Shown here: piece after piece, positions 44,745-56,110 of the stretch
Layout: every line of letters starts with the position of its first letter
How positions within the stretch are numbered: position 1 is the first letter of the stretch
NCBI GenBank assembly: GCA_015698045.1
Contig: BLAL01000246.1
Coordinates: 1,364,001-1,428,000 of the forward strand
DNA length: 64,000 nucleotides
Source of the DNA: Rhizophagus clarus
Lineage: Eukaryota; Glomeromycota; Glomeromycetes; Glomerales; Glomeraceae
Direction: 5' to 3'
The notes under the pieces: generated by a model
Told to the model about the DNA's origin: nothing
Seen by the model: the letters and a program-made list of their open reading frames with translations, nothing else
The model's database searches: none
Program-made: the position numbers and the translations under genes

Positions 44745-45145
44745 GCATTTCACAAATATTAGATCAATTATTCTAAAATTTTTATTGTAAATAGATTTAA
44801 TCCTGCTAAACAATTTTACTTAAATGGTAAAAGGTAATTTCATTTGATTAAAGTGGTGAAATTATACTTTAAAGTTATGAAATTACTTTTGCAAAAAAAT
44901 TGATATACAAAAATAGTTAATACTTCACAAATATTACTAAACCAATCATTATAAAAATTTATATGCAGGTAGATTTGATATCACTGAATAATTTTACTTA
45001 AGCATAAAAAGGTAATTTTATTTACCAAAGTGATGCTATTACATCTTAAATTCAAACATAAAAATTGATATACAAATACTTTTTACATTGCTGAGCAACT
45101 TATTTAAACATAAAAAGGTAATTTTATTTGTTTAAAATTTATTTT
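44745..45145 (+). repeat. About 182-bp tandem repeat, two and a half copies
   Basis: CACAAATATTAGATCAATTA (about 44749) recurs as CACAAATATTACTAAACCAA (about 44931). Both are followed by GTAGATTT-type words and then by ACTTAA and AAAGGTAATTT. A partial third copy ends with AAACATAAAAAGGTAATTTT near 45105-45125. No frame. Confidence 0.7.
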
Positions 45146-45347
45146 ATATAAGAAAAATTAGCATTTAACAAACAAAAAATAAGAATATAAGAATAATATT
45201 ATAATATAATTTTTTTATAAATATTAAATACAATATTGTGTTTATAAAATTAAAATGTGTAAAATAATAAAAAAAAAGTATTAGTTTAAAAAAATTTTTT
45301 GTAAAAAAATTTTTTTAATATACATGTGTAATTAAAATTTTATTTAT

Positions 45348-45511
45348 ATATGGAATTTTTGCAATAAAAAGATATGAAACTCAAAAAAAAATAAAAATTT
45401 AATTAATATTAAATTTACACTTATTTTGATATAAAAAACATAATTTGCATATAAAGTAAATTTAAAAAGTTTTTGAGTTTCATACCTTTTTATTGCAAAA
45501 ACCCCCCATAT
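45348..45511. mobile_element. Palindromic MITE, CTTTGCAATA family, copy 3 (diverged)
   Basis: Left ATATGGAATTTTTGCAATAA, right TTTTTATTGCAAAAACCCCC. It has the same inner AAACTCAAAAAAA/TTTGAGTTT arms and A/T centre as the copies at 5161 and 8577. Orientation is inverted relative to them in its centre. Divergence suggests an older insertion. Confidence 0.85.
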
Positions 45512-46043
45512 TATATTCAATAGTGACTGTATAATATTCTAAATTTTTTTTGATATTATTAAAGTAATTTATAATTATATAATTATCATATTTTTTAATA
45601 AATTCATATTAATTAAATTTTGGTTTACTAGATAATTATTTATTTATAAAAATCTTAAATTATATAAAATTGGCAAAAAAACTAAAAATCTTTTTTTTTT
45701 TTAGATAGTACTCATCAGTAAATTTATTTTCTTATTTAATAACTGGCTGATATTAATATAATTCTGATTTTAAAAAATGCTTATAGTAAATTTTTTATAT
45801 TTTTCAGGATTTTAGTCTTTTAAAATATTAATTTTTAATATTATTTACCAGTTTTTTATTACATTTTAATATTTCTTAAAATATACATTATAGCATTTTT
45901 TGTAAAATTAATTTGAGAATTTTGTATTATTTATTATTATGAAATACAATTATATTGATAATATTTAAAATCAGATGTATTGATATTAAATAATGTTTAT
46001 AATGTTAATTTAATTGTACTGTAATAATTAAACCATAGATTAT
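45512..46043. other. 3' flank of the BTB-TLDc gene
   Basis: A/T-rich sequence with no second gene or repeat structure. It presumably holds the 3' untranslated region and polyadenylation site of the minus-strand gene, but no specific signal stands out from the composition. Confidence 0.45.
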
Positions 46044-47534
46044 TTACTTTTTAATAACTTGAAAAACTTCGTAATCCTCCAAACTATAATTTGAGCCTTT
46101 TGAAATAATAGAATTAATTTTAGAGTAGCTTGAATTATCCTTACACATTATTGAACTATTTTCAATTTTTAAATCTCCACCACCACCAAAGCATGGACCA
46201 TAATTTTTACCATATGATACAGCAGTATAGGGAGATGTCACACGAATAACCTTCCCATTTTTTGAACTTTTGCTTACAAAAGAGAATATAAAACTATCTG
46301 AAGTTGGTTGATACGATTCATCTCTTCCAGAAATGTAAGGTTTCCAATCAAAAGGATTATAACCACCAATTAATTTTTTCTTGTTTTTAATTTTTGCTAT
46401 TATTATAGTTGCACCCTTATAATCACATAGTTCATGAAATTTTTGTGTTTCAAAACCATCTTTACTAGCTCTATATAAAAGACTAAATGAATATGGCATT
46501 GATTTTTTATAACAGCATTTTTTACTTTTATCTATCCAGCTTGCAATTACGGCAAAATGATTTCGCTTGATTAGTGTAGAGATGGGTGCGGTTCTTCTTG
46601 GTAAAATTATAGTTGAAAGGTCAGTTTCGGGATCTAAATGAAAGCCGATTACATCTTGATATAAATCATCTGGTAATAAATCTTTAAAAGGTTCAACTTC
46701 TCTCCAAAATTCATTTGCAGGAATTTGAAGCCAACGAATGTGAGGAATGAAATCTTTGATTTCATTTCTTATTAAATCAAAATTTCTTTTTGTCCAATTC
46801 TGAGGATGAGAGATATTAATTGAAAGTGAACATCGTGCAATTGCCCATATTAATAAATTCTTCCAAATCTCTAACTCCTCTATGCGAAGTGTATCCTGTT
46901 TAATTAATGTTAGGAAAAGAGACTCATCTAATTCCAAGAAATCTTTTTTATTAAAAAGAATTTCTGGTTCATTACAGATTGCTTCTAAACAAAAATCACG
47001 TAATTTAGCATGATCTTCGTTATGAAAAACTAATTGTAATATTAGTATAGGATCATTATAAAGAAATTCAGATTTTTTATCAATTAAATAAGATTGAATG
47101 TAATCAATTAATTTCTGCAAACTCAATTCATCCGCTGCAACTAAAATTTTTAAAATAGAAGTATTTTTAATTTTTTCTAATTCAATTACTCCAGTATAGA
47201 GATAAATAAGTAATACTTTAAAAATACTTGGAGGAATGTTCGGTTTTTTTAAGATAAAAGTATTTCCTTCTTTTTTCGCCCAGTTATCGCTCAATGCTGC
47301 ACGAAAGTATGGTGAACGAGCGCTTAAGATTTGTGAATGAGCTTTAAATTTTTGAATGTCATTTTCTTCACCAGAATAAATTATTACATCGTAATTTTCA
47401 CTGGTCTCTAATAACATACCAATATCTTCAGATAAATCTTTATTTTTTAAAGTAAAATTCACGGAGAAATTTTGATTATTTTCCTTTCGTTTAAAAGGCC
47501 GATTAAACCAAGGTTTTTTCATTATTACGATCAA
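46044..47534 (-). CDS. BTB-BACK-TLDc domain protein
   Basis: Intact 496-residue protein in one exon. Domains in order: a basic N-terminal tail (KKPWFNRPFKRK); BTB/POZ at about 38-137 (YDVIIYSG, KFKAHSQILSARSPYFRAAL, KPNIPPSIFKVLLIYLYTGV); BACK-like helices at about 150-265 (ILQLVFHNEDHAKLRDFCLE, IWKNLLIWAIARC, HPQNWTKRNFDLIRNEIKDF); TLDc at about 310-494 (SFSLLYRASKDGF, KFHELCDYKGATIIIAKIKN, GGYNPFDWKPY, SFIFSFVSK, YGPCFGGGGDLKI, SLEDYEVFQVIKK). BTB-BACK proteins often act as Cullin-3 adaptors; TLDc domains are linked to oxidative-stress and V-ATPase functions elsewhere. Which applies here is not known. The family is massively expanded in Rhizophagus-like fungi, and 16530-17757 is a dead relative. 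The start could be the ATG at residue 1 or 5. Confidence 0.92.
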   Translation of the reverse strand: MIVIMKKPWFNRPFKRKENNQNFSVNFTLKNKDLSEDIGMLLETSENYDVIIYSGEENDIQKFKAHSQILSARSPYFRAALSDNWAKKEGNTFILKKPNIPPSIFKVLLIYLYTGVIELEKIKNTSILKILVAADELSLQKLIDYIQSYLIDKKSEFLYNDPILILQLVFHNEDHAKLRDFCLEAICNEPEILFNKKDFLELDESLFLTLIKQDTLRIEELEIWKNLLIWAIARCSLSINISHPQNWTKRNFDLIRNEIKDFIPHIRWLQIPANEFWREVEPFKDLLPDDLYQDVIGFHLDPETDLSTIILPRRTAPISTLIKRNHFAVIASWIDKSKKCCYKKSMPYSFSLLYRASKDGFETQKFHELCDYKGATIIIAKIKNKKKLIGGYNPFDWKPYISGRDESYQPTSDSFIFSFVSKSSKNGKVIRVTSPYTAVSYGKNYGPCFGGGGDLKIENSSIMCKDNSSYSKINSIISKGSNYSLEDYEVFQVIKK

Positions 47535-48790
47535 AAAAAAGAAAGAACCAAAGACAAATTTTTAAAAGGATAATTTTTATCTTTATAAATAATTCAATAA
47601 TTAATTATTATACTGTTTCTTTATTTAGATTTCTTATAATCCAAGTCGTAACGTGAAAGGGAAAAAAAGTTTTAAGAAAAAGAATAAGAAAATAGAAAAA
47701 AAAGAATTATTTGATGGAAAAGATTTATGAAACATATCTTTCCTATTTCAAATGCATAAATGAAAGTTCTATTTCCGATTTCCGAATTTTTGCTGCGGCG
47801 AATTCCCAAAACTGAACTACAAAAAATTCGGCATCAAAGTGGTTAAGATATTAAATAATCGATCGATCGACATTGATGTAACACCTGAATAATTCGCAGT
47901 TTCGCACGTCTGCCAGGTTGGTGGCGCAGCAATTTTCAAAGATTGTAAAAAATGTTTATTACTTATCAAAATTCTAATATGACCATATTTTAGCCGCTCT
48001 ACAAATTTACTATAAGGTTGGAAGTGGGTTTGAATGTTGTGTTTTAACTTTTTATATAAAACTTAAAAAAATTCTCTTTGCTGATCATTTCCAAAATGGT
48101 TAGATTCATTTTAACGAAAAAAGTGTTTTATTGAAAAACGACCTTTAAAGTACCTTTACTACTTTAAGTAAACTTGCAAAGCAGGCAAACATAGACATAT
48201 TACATAATTTTCTTAAAAAGCTTTATATAAAACTTTTTATATTACATGTGATCATTGAAAAATTTTATTTTTTTACAAAATTTTCAAATTTATCACAAAT
48301 ATCTCATATTATAAGTATATTCTTTTCAGGTTAATAACATTTTTTGTATGATCATTGATATAATTTAATTTTCTTTTGCATTTTAATAATTAAAAAAAAA
48401 TTTTTTTCAACATTTTTTATCACATTTTATATTTCTAATAGCTTAATATTTGAAGTATACTTTCAGTAATTATGACTTGCAATTATTGTATAATTCTTCA
48501 CATTTTTTTTTTTACAAAGTATTGCAATTTGTAAGTTTATTAATTATATAAGAATACAAAAATATCTGTTAAATATATGTAACTAATTTATTAAAAATTT
48601 GAACTGATCTTTTATCCTGACTATTTATAAAATTACTCCTGTACGGCTGTACCTTATCATTATCTTTTAATATTTATTTATACCCTTCTATAATAATTAT
48701 TAAATTGTATAGGATTATTATATCATTTGATTCTAATATATACTTTTATTACTTTTTAATAAAAAAAATAAAAATCATATTGTATTTATA
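47535..48790. other. 5' flank of the BTB-TLDc gene, no other gene seen
   Basis: It contains the leader (CTTTCTTTTTTTTGATCGTA on the minus strand just before the ATG) and a slightly G/C-richer patch at 47790-47940 with ATCGATCGATCGAC. No repeat or frame is recognised. The patch might include the promoter; this is inference. Confidence 0.45.
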
Positions 48791-48792
48791 TA

Positions 48793-49713
48793 CAGTGTGT
48801 TGCAAAAAAAACTGGAATTAAAAAATTGGCCATAATACTATGACGATCGCACCAAATTATATGTGAAATAGCTTATTTGAAAGCTGAAAACTCATAGATT
48901 TTACTAATGATAAATTAATATGAAATTTATTTTAGTAATTTTTCTACAATTAAGTTTGTAACAATATTTTTTTAATTCAAATATTTTTTATAACTTGTTA
49001 AGAACAAATTTATGTCATCTTGCATAGAATACCTTATATTATTAAAAAATTTTTTTTTTTATTCACATTTTCTCATTTATCTTGATAACATTCAAGAAAT
49101 TTCCAGTGAATTTGGGTTACTTTTAGTTTATAAATTTAATATAAAATTTTTCCTTTAAAATCAACATTTGTAGTTTAATTTTCTTAAAAAATAAAAAAGC
49201 ACCATGGTTCCAAAAGATACTAAAATGTAGCCCCAATATTCAAGTTTATTTTACATTTTAAATGATAAAAATTAGTAATGTTTTAAGTAAATTACACGCA
49301 TTTTTGCTATTTGAGCCATTTACTAGCTTTTTTACTATATATCGAAAATTTAACAATTTGAAGAAAAAAATTCTCATCGTTTATCATAAATGTTTCTTTA
49401 CTGCAAATTTTTTTGATATTTATTTTTTTGCATTATTCTCGACAATATTTGAGTATTTTAAAATAAATTTAATTAACCAATACATCATAAATGTAATTAA
49501 AATTTATGTTATATTTTCAGCATTAAAATAAATAATTATTGCTAAGTTTTTCAAAGGATAATGAAATATTTATAACTTTGAAAGATATCAAAATGTGGCC
49601 TTAGGTCATATGTTCATTATTCAATTTATACAATATAAATTGAATTTATTTTGAGCATATAACATACATTTTCATCACATGAACTTTTTTCCAGTTTTTT
49701 TTACAACATACTG
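48793..49713. mobile_element. Tc1/mariner-type non-autonomous element, 921 bp
   Basis: Ends CAGTGTGTTGCAAAAAAAAC and, reverse complemented, CAGTATGTTGTAAAAAAAAC, flanked by TA at 48791-48792 and 49714-49715. No transposase motifs are seen; the 89-codon plus-strand ORF at 49262-49531 is Phe/Ile/Lys-rich and lacks DDE motifs, so it is probably incidental. Confidence 0.82.
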
Positions 49714-49715
49714 TA

Positions 49716-51580
49716 TTTTAATATTATTATACATTTTCAAATTATTCTACTAGTTTCTTTTTAATTGCCAGTCTGCCTAATTTGGTACTGCATTACTAAT
49801 AAAATTCAGGGTTAAATTTGCCAATTTTATATTAAAACACAAATCTCAAAAAAGGATAACTCATAGATATCATATTGGCTTTAAATAAAAGTCATATAAT
49901 ATACTGAAAAAATACTTGAAAAAAATGAATTTGCAAAAAAAGTTATACATTTATATGCAAAATAACAAGTTTATTATGCGTGTATATCAGATTTATACTT
50001 TAAAATATACAAAATTTCAATATTTCATTTTATTATATTGCGTTATTTACATTAAAACTAAATCTATAATTTTTAGCTTCTAAAGTTATTATTTTTAAAG
50101 ACTTTTTTGAAATATTTTTATTATTAGAAACAAGTAAAAGTTGAAGAAAACCAGTTACAGAAATATAATTATGAAATTTTTTGGTAAATATAACTTGTCA
50201 TAAAATAAAAGAAAATATTATATTTATGATATTTCTGTTTGTAAAATAGATAAAACTTGTCTTATATGTGAGATGCAAAAAATGCTTTTTTTTATTATTG
50301 CTATTAACCCCAAATTTTATTAGTAATGCAGTGCCAATTTTAAGCAGATTGGCAATTAAATGTATTGATATACATATTTTTTTAATTTATCTAAAACAAT
50401 TGATTACTATTTACTATTTTAATATTTTTTTTTTTTTAAGTAATAGACATTATTTTTTATTTACATAATGAAAGTTTATTTATTGTATATATACTGTACA
50501 TTTTGTATTAATAACAAAAAAAATAAAAATAAATATTTAGAAAGTAATATACTTTTAAATTCTAAAGTTGATTTCTATTTGAAATTTATAATAAATTATT
50601 TTTTTAAAAAAAAAAATTCAGAAATTATTAATTAAGTTTCAAAAGAAATTATAAAAGTTTAAATTAAGATTATATGATATGTCACTAGTAATAAGAATTT
50701 TTAATTTTTAAGTTAATAAACTTACTTAATAATTAATTAATAAGTACTTATTAAGAGATTTGATAATATAAATTTACATAATTTTTAAAATAATGTAAAT
50801 ATAATAAAAAAACTAAAATTCTGAAAAACTTTTATTAGCATTAAAATATTGGAAAATAATAAATAGAATAAAGAAAACACTGACTGAAAAAGTTGTTTAA
50901 CTGGCTTAAATAACTACTTAGCTTGCTATAGACACAAAATAAAGACAAAGGAAAAACACACAAAGAAAAAGAAAAAGTAAGAGAACCTAACTAACCATCT
51001 AACAAATCTCTCAAAAACAAATAAGACATAAACGTGATAAACACACAACACACATATGATAAACATTCACAGCAGAGTACAAATATACAAGAATGTAAGG
51101 GTAATATAAAGAATAGTAACTTATACAACTTGAGATTTATGGGATATAAATTAATGGACTTGGTCCTAATAATTTCAAACTTAATATACTAATGATTACT
51201 GTGCAAACAAAAGAGCTAATATCATAAGCATATATAAAACTAACAGAGGCAAAAAGCAAAAAGAATACTGGAATAAAGAGCTCAGAATACACCTTATTCT
51301 GGACAAACAAAGATAATAAGATAAAAGGATCAGGATTATATATAATAGTAAGGAAAAAATGGGAAAAACACATTAGAAAAATCAATAGAATGAGCGCATA
51401 TTATATAGAAGCATAGCTACTTTTCAAAAATTGCATATTAATTGTAGGTGTAATATATATGCTACTATTAGATATGAAGATATAAAGTAAATTAACAAAC
51501 CACATCAAAAAAGAACTTGCTAACCACAGCAAGAAAAACAGATTTTACATACTGATACACAGGTCGAAAGTTGCTAAATC
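49716..51580. other. A/T-rich stretch without supported genes
   Basis: Low-complexity A/T sequence up to about 50870, then a less biased block (50870-51420). That block has a hydrophobic 82-codon minus-strand ORF (51137-51385; several predicted membrane-like stretches such as FIPVFFLLFASVSFIYAY) which I cannot assign. It may be a fragment of a lost membrane-protein gene or chance. Confidence 0.4.
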
Positions 51581-51639
51581 AGAAATCATTTAGACTATCC
51601 TATAAGGGCATAGATGATTGCCGATTTTTTTTAATTTAT

Positions 51640-51790
51640 TTTATCAGGGTATCCAATTGGTAACTTTAAAATGGCATAAATCAGGTATATATAGGTTATC
51701 AATAGGATATCAATAGGGTACCTATTCATTTACAACTGGATATTAATAGGATTAGTCTATTGTTATCCAGTTTTTTTTAATTTACTTGTT
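51640..51790. repeat. TATCAATAGG-type repeats flanking a TIR element
   Basis: GGTTATCAATAGGATATCAA, AGGGTACCTATTC and TATCCAATTGG-type words repeat here and continue on the far side of the TIR element (53200-53300, TATTGATATC, CAATAGGTTATG). The element at 51800-53195 therefore landed inside an older repeat. Confidence 0.55.
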
Positions 51791-51799
51791 TGGATTAAC

Positions 51800-53195
51800 T
51801 AGGACCCAGAAATATACATATAGGGGTAGGGTCTATCAATGCGTCGTCATCATAGTGGAGTTGGACGGGGTAAGGTTTTGATTTGCGTATAATTTAGGAG
51901 ATTTTTGTCCATAGTTAGATCATTAGATTGCATATTTTTATCAAAAATTTTTATATGTAAAAGATTTAATTTGCGTATTTTGACCTATATTTTTATTTGG
52001 CCGATCATATATACTGTTGTAGAAAATTATTCGATATGTTAAAATACGATTTATCAATCATAAAATTTACAATTTTATAGTTTTAAATTTTTTTTTTTAA
52101 AAGATTTTTTTATTGGTTTTTATACCCGAAATTTTTTTTTTTAATATTTAATATTTTTTATCAGTTTTATAAACTGAATTTTTTTTTAATATTTATATTA
52201 TTAGTAACTGAATTTATTTTTAAAAAAAAGATTTTTTATAAACTGAAACTTTTTCTTTTCCACTGATTTAAAAAAATAAAAAAAAAACTATTTATAAAAA
52301 AAAAAGTACTAGGTACTACTGGAGTATAAATTGGAACTAACGGACTCTTGCAAATATGGTGAGTTAAGTGTAAGAAGCAGAATTCAATGTTAATAAAATT
52401 TTACTAACATTCCTTTTAGTTTTTAGTACCTACATAATCAAGATTATTTTATTTTTTATAGCTTATTACATTGGTAAGTTTCAAATTTTTAGGAATTTTA
52501 TCAAAAAATGCTTACTAATGTTTTATAATTTCTTTTTTATAGATTTCAGAATTCGATCAGAACTTGGAATTCGAGACAAGTAAGTATTTCTAAAAGCGGG
52601 GGTGCGAGTTTGAATAAAGCGTTTGCTAACTTCTCTTTTTTGTGGAATTTAGACTAGAACTTGGAATAATTCAAGATAGGTGAGTATTTCTAAAGGAAGA
52701 AGGAGTGGGTTTATATAAAAACACTCACTAATATTCTTTAACATCTTTTTTTGTAGATTTTGAACTGGAACTTCAAATTGGAATTTAAACATATTGTAGG
52801 AATGAACTTTCAAATATAAATATCAAAAAAAAAAAAAAAAAAAAAAAAATAATAAATTTTTTTCTAATTATAAAGCTATATAAAATATAATACATTTCAT
52901 TATATTTCGTTAACATAACATAAAGAGAAACAAATATAATTTTTTTTTTTTAATAAAAAAAAGACCGATATCAAATTGCAGATTATAGAAACTATATCAT
53001 ATGATATACTGCACTTTGCTGAATTAATTAATAATTAAAAATTTTAAGGTCTGAAATTTTATTTGCGTATTTTTGCAGTATTTTCAATATCAGGTGTCAA
53101 GTTTGCGTACTGTTCATATAAAAAACTCTTGCATACAGCTCATAGTAAAATTTTCTTTCATCACCTGACCCCTATATATATATTTCTGGGTTCTA
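51800..53195. mobile_element. TIR element with TTTGCGTA motifs and a mini-exon-like array
   Basis: Ends TAGGACCCAGAAATATACAT (then ATAGGGGT) and, reverse complemented, TAGAACCCAGAAATATATAT. TTAAC lies directly on both sides (51795-51799, 53196-53200). TTTGCGTA occurs twice near each end (51881, 51971; 53054, 53101), as expected for subterminal binding sites. The centre holds an array of GAACTTGGAAT units. No transposase; superfamily unknown. Confidence 0.78.
52330..52800 (+). repeat. Mini-exon-like repeat array (plus orientation), 4 units
   Basis: Units at about 52390, 52510, 52620 and 52725. Each has ACTAACATTCTTT-like words, TTTTTGTAG/TTTTTATAG, then GATTTCAGAATTCGATCAGA or AGACTAGAACTTGGAATAAT, then AAGACAAGTAAGTATTTCTA. 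The join AAG-GTAAGTA resembles a 5' splice site. Closest relatives are the units at 13020-13400. Confidence 0.72.
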
Positions 53196-53579
53196 TTAAC
53201 CTATTGATATCTATTTTTCTTATCTAGCAGCTTACCGATTGATGTTATTTTTATTAATTGTAACAATTTATATGCATAATTTACTAAATTGTAATCAATA
53301 GGTTATGTCTGATTGCAAAAAATTTAATATTTAGAATCAAATACATGTTTTCAATTGATTCCTAATTGCTACCTAATTGTCAATTTTATTACTATTAATT
53401 TATATTGCTAATTTTATTTCAATTAATTACAAATGCCAAATTAATGAATTATTACAAAATTACATTACATTATTATTCGCTACTCTAAATATTCTACTAT
53501 GATACCTAGCTAATTTGCTTAATCAATAGAATATTAATAATGCCTAAATTTCTCCTTGTCAAGATGTCTCATCAGTTCT

Positions 53580-55490
53580 GACTTTTAAGGATTCTATTAT
53601 AAAAAAAATGGAACACTGTTAGTAATGTTTACTAATGTCCCAATTTGAAAAAATTTTCATTTGAGTATTGATTCTGAGATGTTCAGAAAGTTGTACAATT
53701 CTGATAGCCCAAATAATTAAGTTAATATTTGAATTCTAAAGAAAGAAAGAAAGAAAGATTAGTATTAGAAATTAAAAGAAAAACAGTTAGAAAAAGCTTA
53801 CCAGTTCGAAATTATAATTACAAGAGAATCTGAAAGCTATAAAAAAAAAATAGAAAACTATTAGTATACGCCTATATGCCTTCTATTTTAAAGAAGTTTT
53901 TTTTTTAAGTTTATCAGGTCCAAAATGACGTCTAAAGGAGTTCAGAACCTAGAAAAAAATATAGAAGGTTAGTATAGCCTTATATGCCTTCTATTTAAAA
54001 AATAAAACATTTTTTTTATTTAACTCATCAGTTCAAAATAGCGTCAAAAGAATCTGGAAGTTACAAAAAAATAGAGTAGAAGGTTAGTATAATGCTATAT
54101 ACCTTCTACTTAAAAAAAATGAAATATTATTTTTTTTTAAGTTTATCAGTCCAAAATGGCATCCAAAGAGTCCAGAAGCTACAAAAGAAAAAAATAAAGT
54201 AGAAGGTTAATATAATGCTATACGCCTTCTACTTAAAAAAAAACTTTTTTTTTACTTAACTTATTACCAGTCCAAAATAGCGTCCAGGAGATCCAAAAGC
54301 TATAAAAAAAAAGTAGAAGGCCATTAATATATACCTATATGCCTTCTACTTAAAAAAAAATTTTTTTATTTAATTTACCAGTCCAAAATAACGTCTAGGA
54401 GGTCCAGAACCTATAGAAATAAATAAACTAGAAGGTTAGTATAATGCCTATACGCCTTCTACTTAAAAAAAAAATAAACTTTTTTTTTATTTAAGGGTAG
54501 AGTGTATCTACGCCACAATATATATATGATTTTAGATTAAAAAATATAGATCATCACGTGACCCAAAATGAGCAAAATTTATGATTTCTCGCAAACTACC
54601 ATATAAATTTTGTTAAATACACATTTAAAAAGAGTATAAACATGCGCTTTATTTATTTATTAAAGTGTTTAACCATTTGCTATTAGTCTTTTTAAATGTA
54701 TTTAGACTTTTAAAATCAAATATGACTAATAATAAAAAAATAAAATGGTATTAATAAAAAATTTTATTTGAATAAATAAATGCACAATGATTTTTTAACA
54801 TAAATATTTTTTTTTATTATACTATTAATTTGTAAGGTTTCATAAGTTTAAAGTTAATTTGAAGATATGTTCTTTAGGTGATTCGCAACTTACCATAGGA
54901 GATTCACAACTTAATGACGACTTCATAGTGTAATATTTTGTTATAAGCCTTATTTGTATTATACTTTACTAAAGTTTATTTGAAAGACAGAAACTCTAGC
55001 TTTCTAAAGAATACTTTTAAACAGTTTTTTATAAAATATTGAGTGAGTTTTCCTTGTAGCGAAGTAAAAAAAAATGATTTTTTTTTTAGCCATATGATCA
55101 GCCATGTCGATCCCTCTATCCTTAACTTACCAGTCTAAAATAGTGCCTTATACTTAAAAAAATGAGTTTTTTTTTTATTTAACTTATTACCAGTCTAAAA
55201 TATCGTACAGGAGGTCTGGAGGCTATAAAAAAATAAAGTAGAAGGTTAGTATAATGCATATATACTTTTTACTTAAAAAAAAACTTTTCTTTTTTTACTT
55301 AACTTATTATTAATCTGGAATGGCGTTCAGGAGGTCTGGAACCTATAGAAAAAAAATAAAGTAGAAAGTTAGTATAATGCATATACGTCTTTTACTTAAA
55401 AAAAAAAATATATATAATTTTTTTGCTTTTTTAAGCTTACTGATTCCAATGAATAGAAGGTTAGTATAATGCTTATACCTTTCTACTTAA
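53580..55490 (-). repeat. Mini-exon-like repeat array (minus orientation), about 11 units, split by a TTAA element
   Basis: On the plus strand each unit reads TTACCAGTCCAAAATAGCGT, CCAGGAGGTCCAGAAGCTA, a poly-A run, AGTAGAAGGTTAGTATAATG, CCTATACGCCTTCTACTTAA. The motif AGAAGG...CCTTCT is a palindrome spaced by TTAGTATAATGCCTATACG-like sequence. On the minus strand T-rich plus TAG precedes each body, as in the plus arrays. Spacing is about 110-120 bp. The TTAA-flanked element at 54495-55121 splits one unit. Confidence 0.85.
54495..55121. mobile_element. 627-bp TTAA-flanked TIR element inside the array
   Basis: TTAA directly flanks both sides (54491-54494, 55122-55125). Ends GGGTAGAGTGTATCTAC and, reverse complemented, GGATAGAGGGATCGAC. 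Deleting it plus one TTAA restores a normal array unit (TTTATTTAACTTACCAG). No ORF. The TTAA target suggests piggyBac-type mobilisation, although its ends differ from the piggyBac element at 57463. Confidence 0.82.
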
Positions 55491-55769
55491 AAAAAAAAAA
55501 TTATTTATTTTTAGTAGTTAGATCTGTGAATGACCTGTATGACAGATTTTACGGATATGTACAGATATCATGTGATAACATGATTTAGCATATTTCTGAT
55601 CAGTTTCGGTATTGGTCATATAATTTACCAAATTAATTTACTGATCGTGAAATTTATTTTATTTAATTAATTTTTTTTTGATTTTAAGAAAAATACACAT
55701 CAGTTTTTTAAACCAGTCATTAATTTTTTTTATTTAAAAAATTCCTTTGTGATATGATGTTAATAGAGG

Positions 55770-56110
55770 TAAGCTATTTAATATTTTTTTAATTTGGGAA
55801 TGTTGCTAACGTTCCTTTCTATTTTTTTTCAGGGAAAGCTTCAGGACTTAGATAATGAACTGAAACTCTGGAATTGCAAGTAGATGTATGAATTTGTTTC
55901 TTCTTTGTTTTGGGAATATCATTAAACACTTCTTTTATTTTTTTTTTCTTTAGGGTTAACTTCTGGATTTGAATATTGGACGGGTCTTTAGAATTATAGA
56001 ACTATAAAAGTAGATGTATAAAATTTCTCTTTTATTTTTTTTTTAATAAAACACTACTAATGTTTCAATTTTCTTCTTTTTTAGATTAATGGCATAACTT
56101 CAACAGTTTT
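55770..56110 (+). repeat. Mini-exon-like repeat array (plus orientation), 3 units
   Basis: GGGAATGTTGCTAACGTTCC (55797), AAACACTACTAATGTTTC (56047) and a middle unit near 55905, each followed by a T-rich run, an AG, a body such as GACTTAGATAATGAACTGAA, and AAGTAGATGTAT. It lies downstream of the minus array 53580-55490 in opposite orientation. Confidence 0.65.

Noticed and set aside
49262-49531. 89-codon ORF in the mariner-type element as transposase
   Set aside because: No DDE or helix-turn-helix motif; composition is Phe/Ile/Lys-rich as expected by chance.
51137-51385. 82-codon hydrophobic ORF
   Set aside because: Length and hydrophobicity are expected by chance in T-rich DNA; no family was recognised, so it is only mentioned within the interval note.
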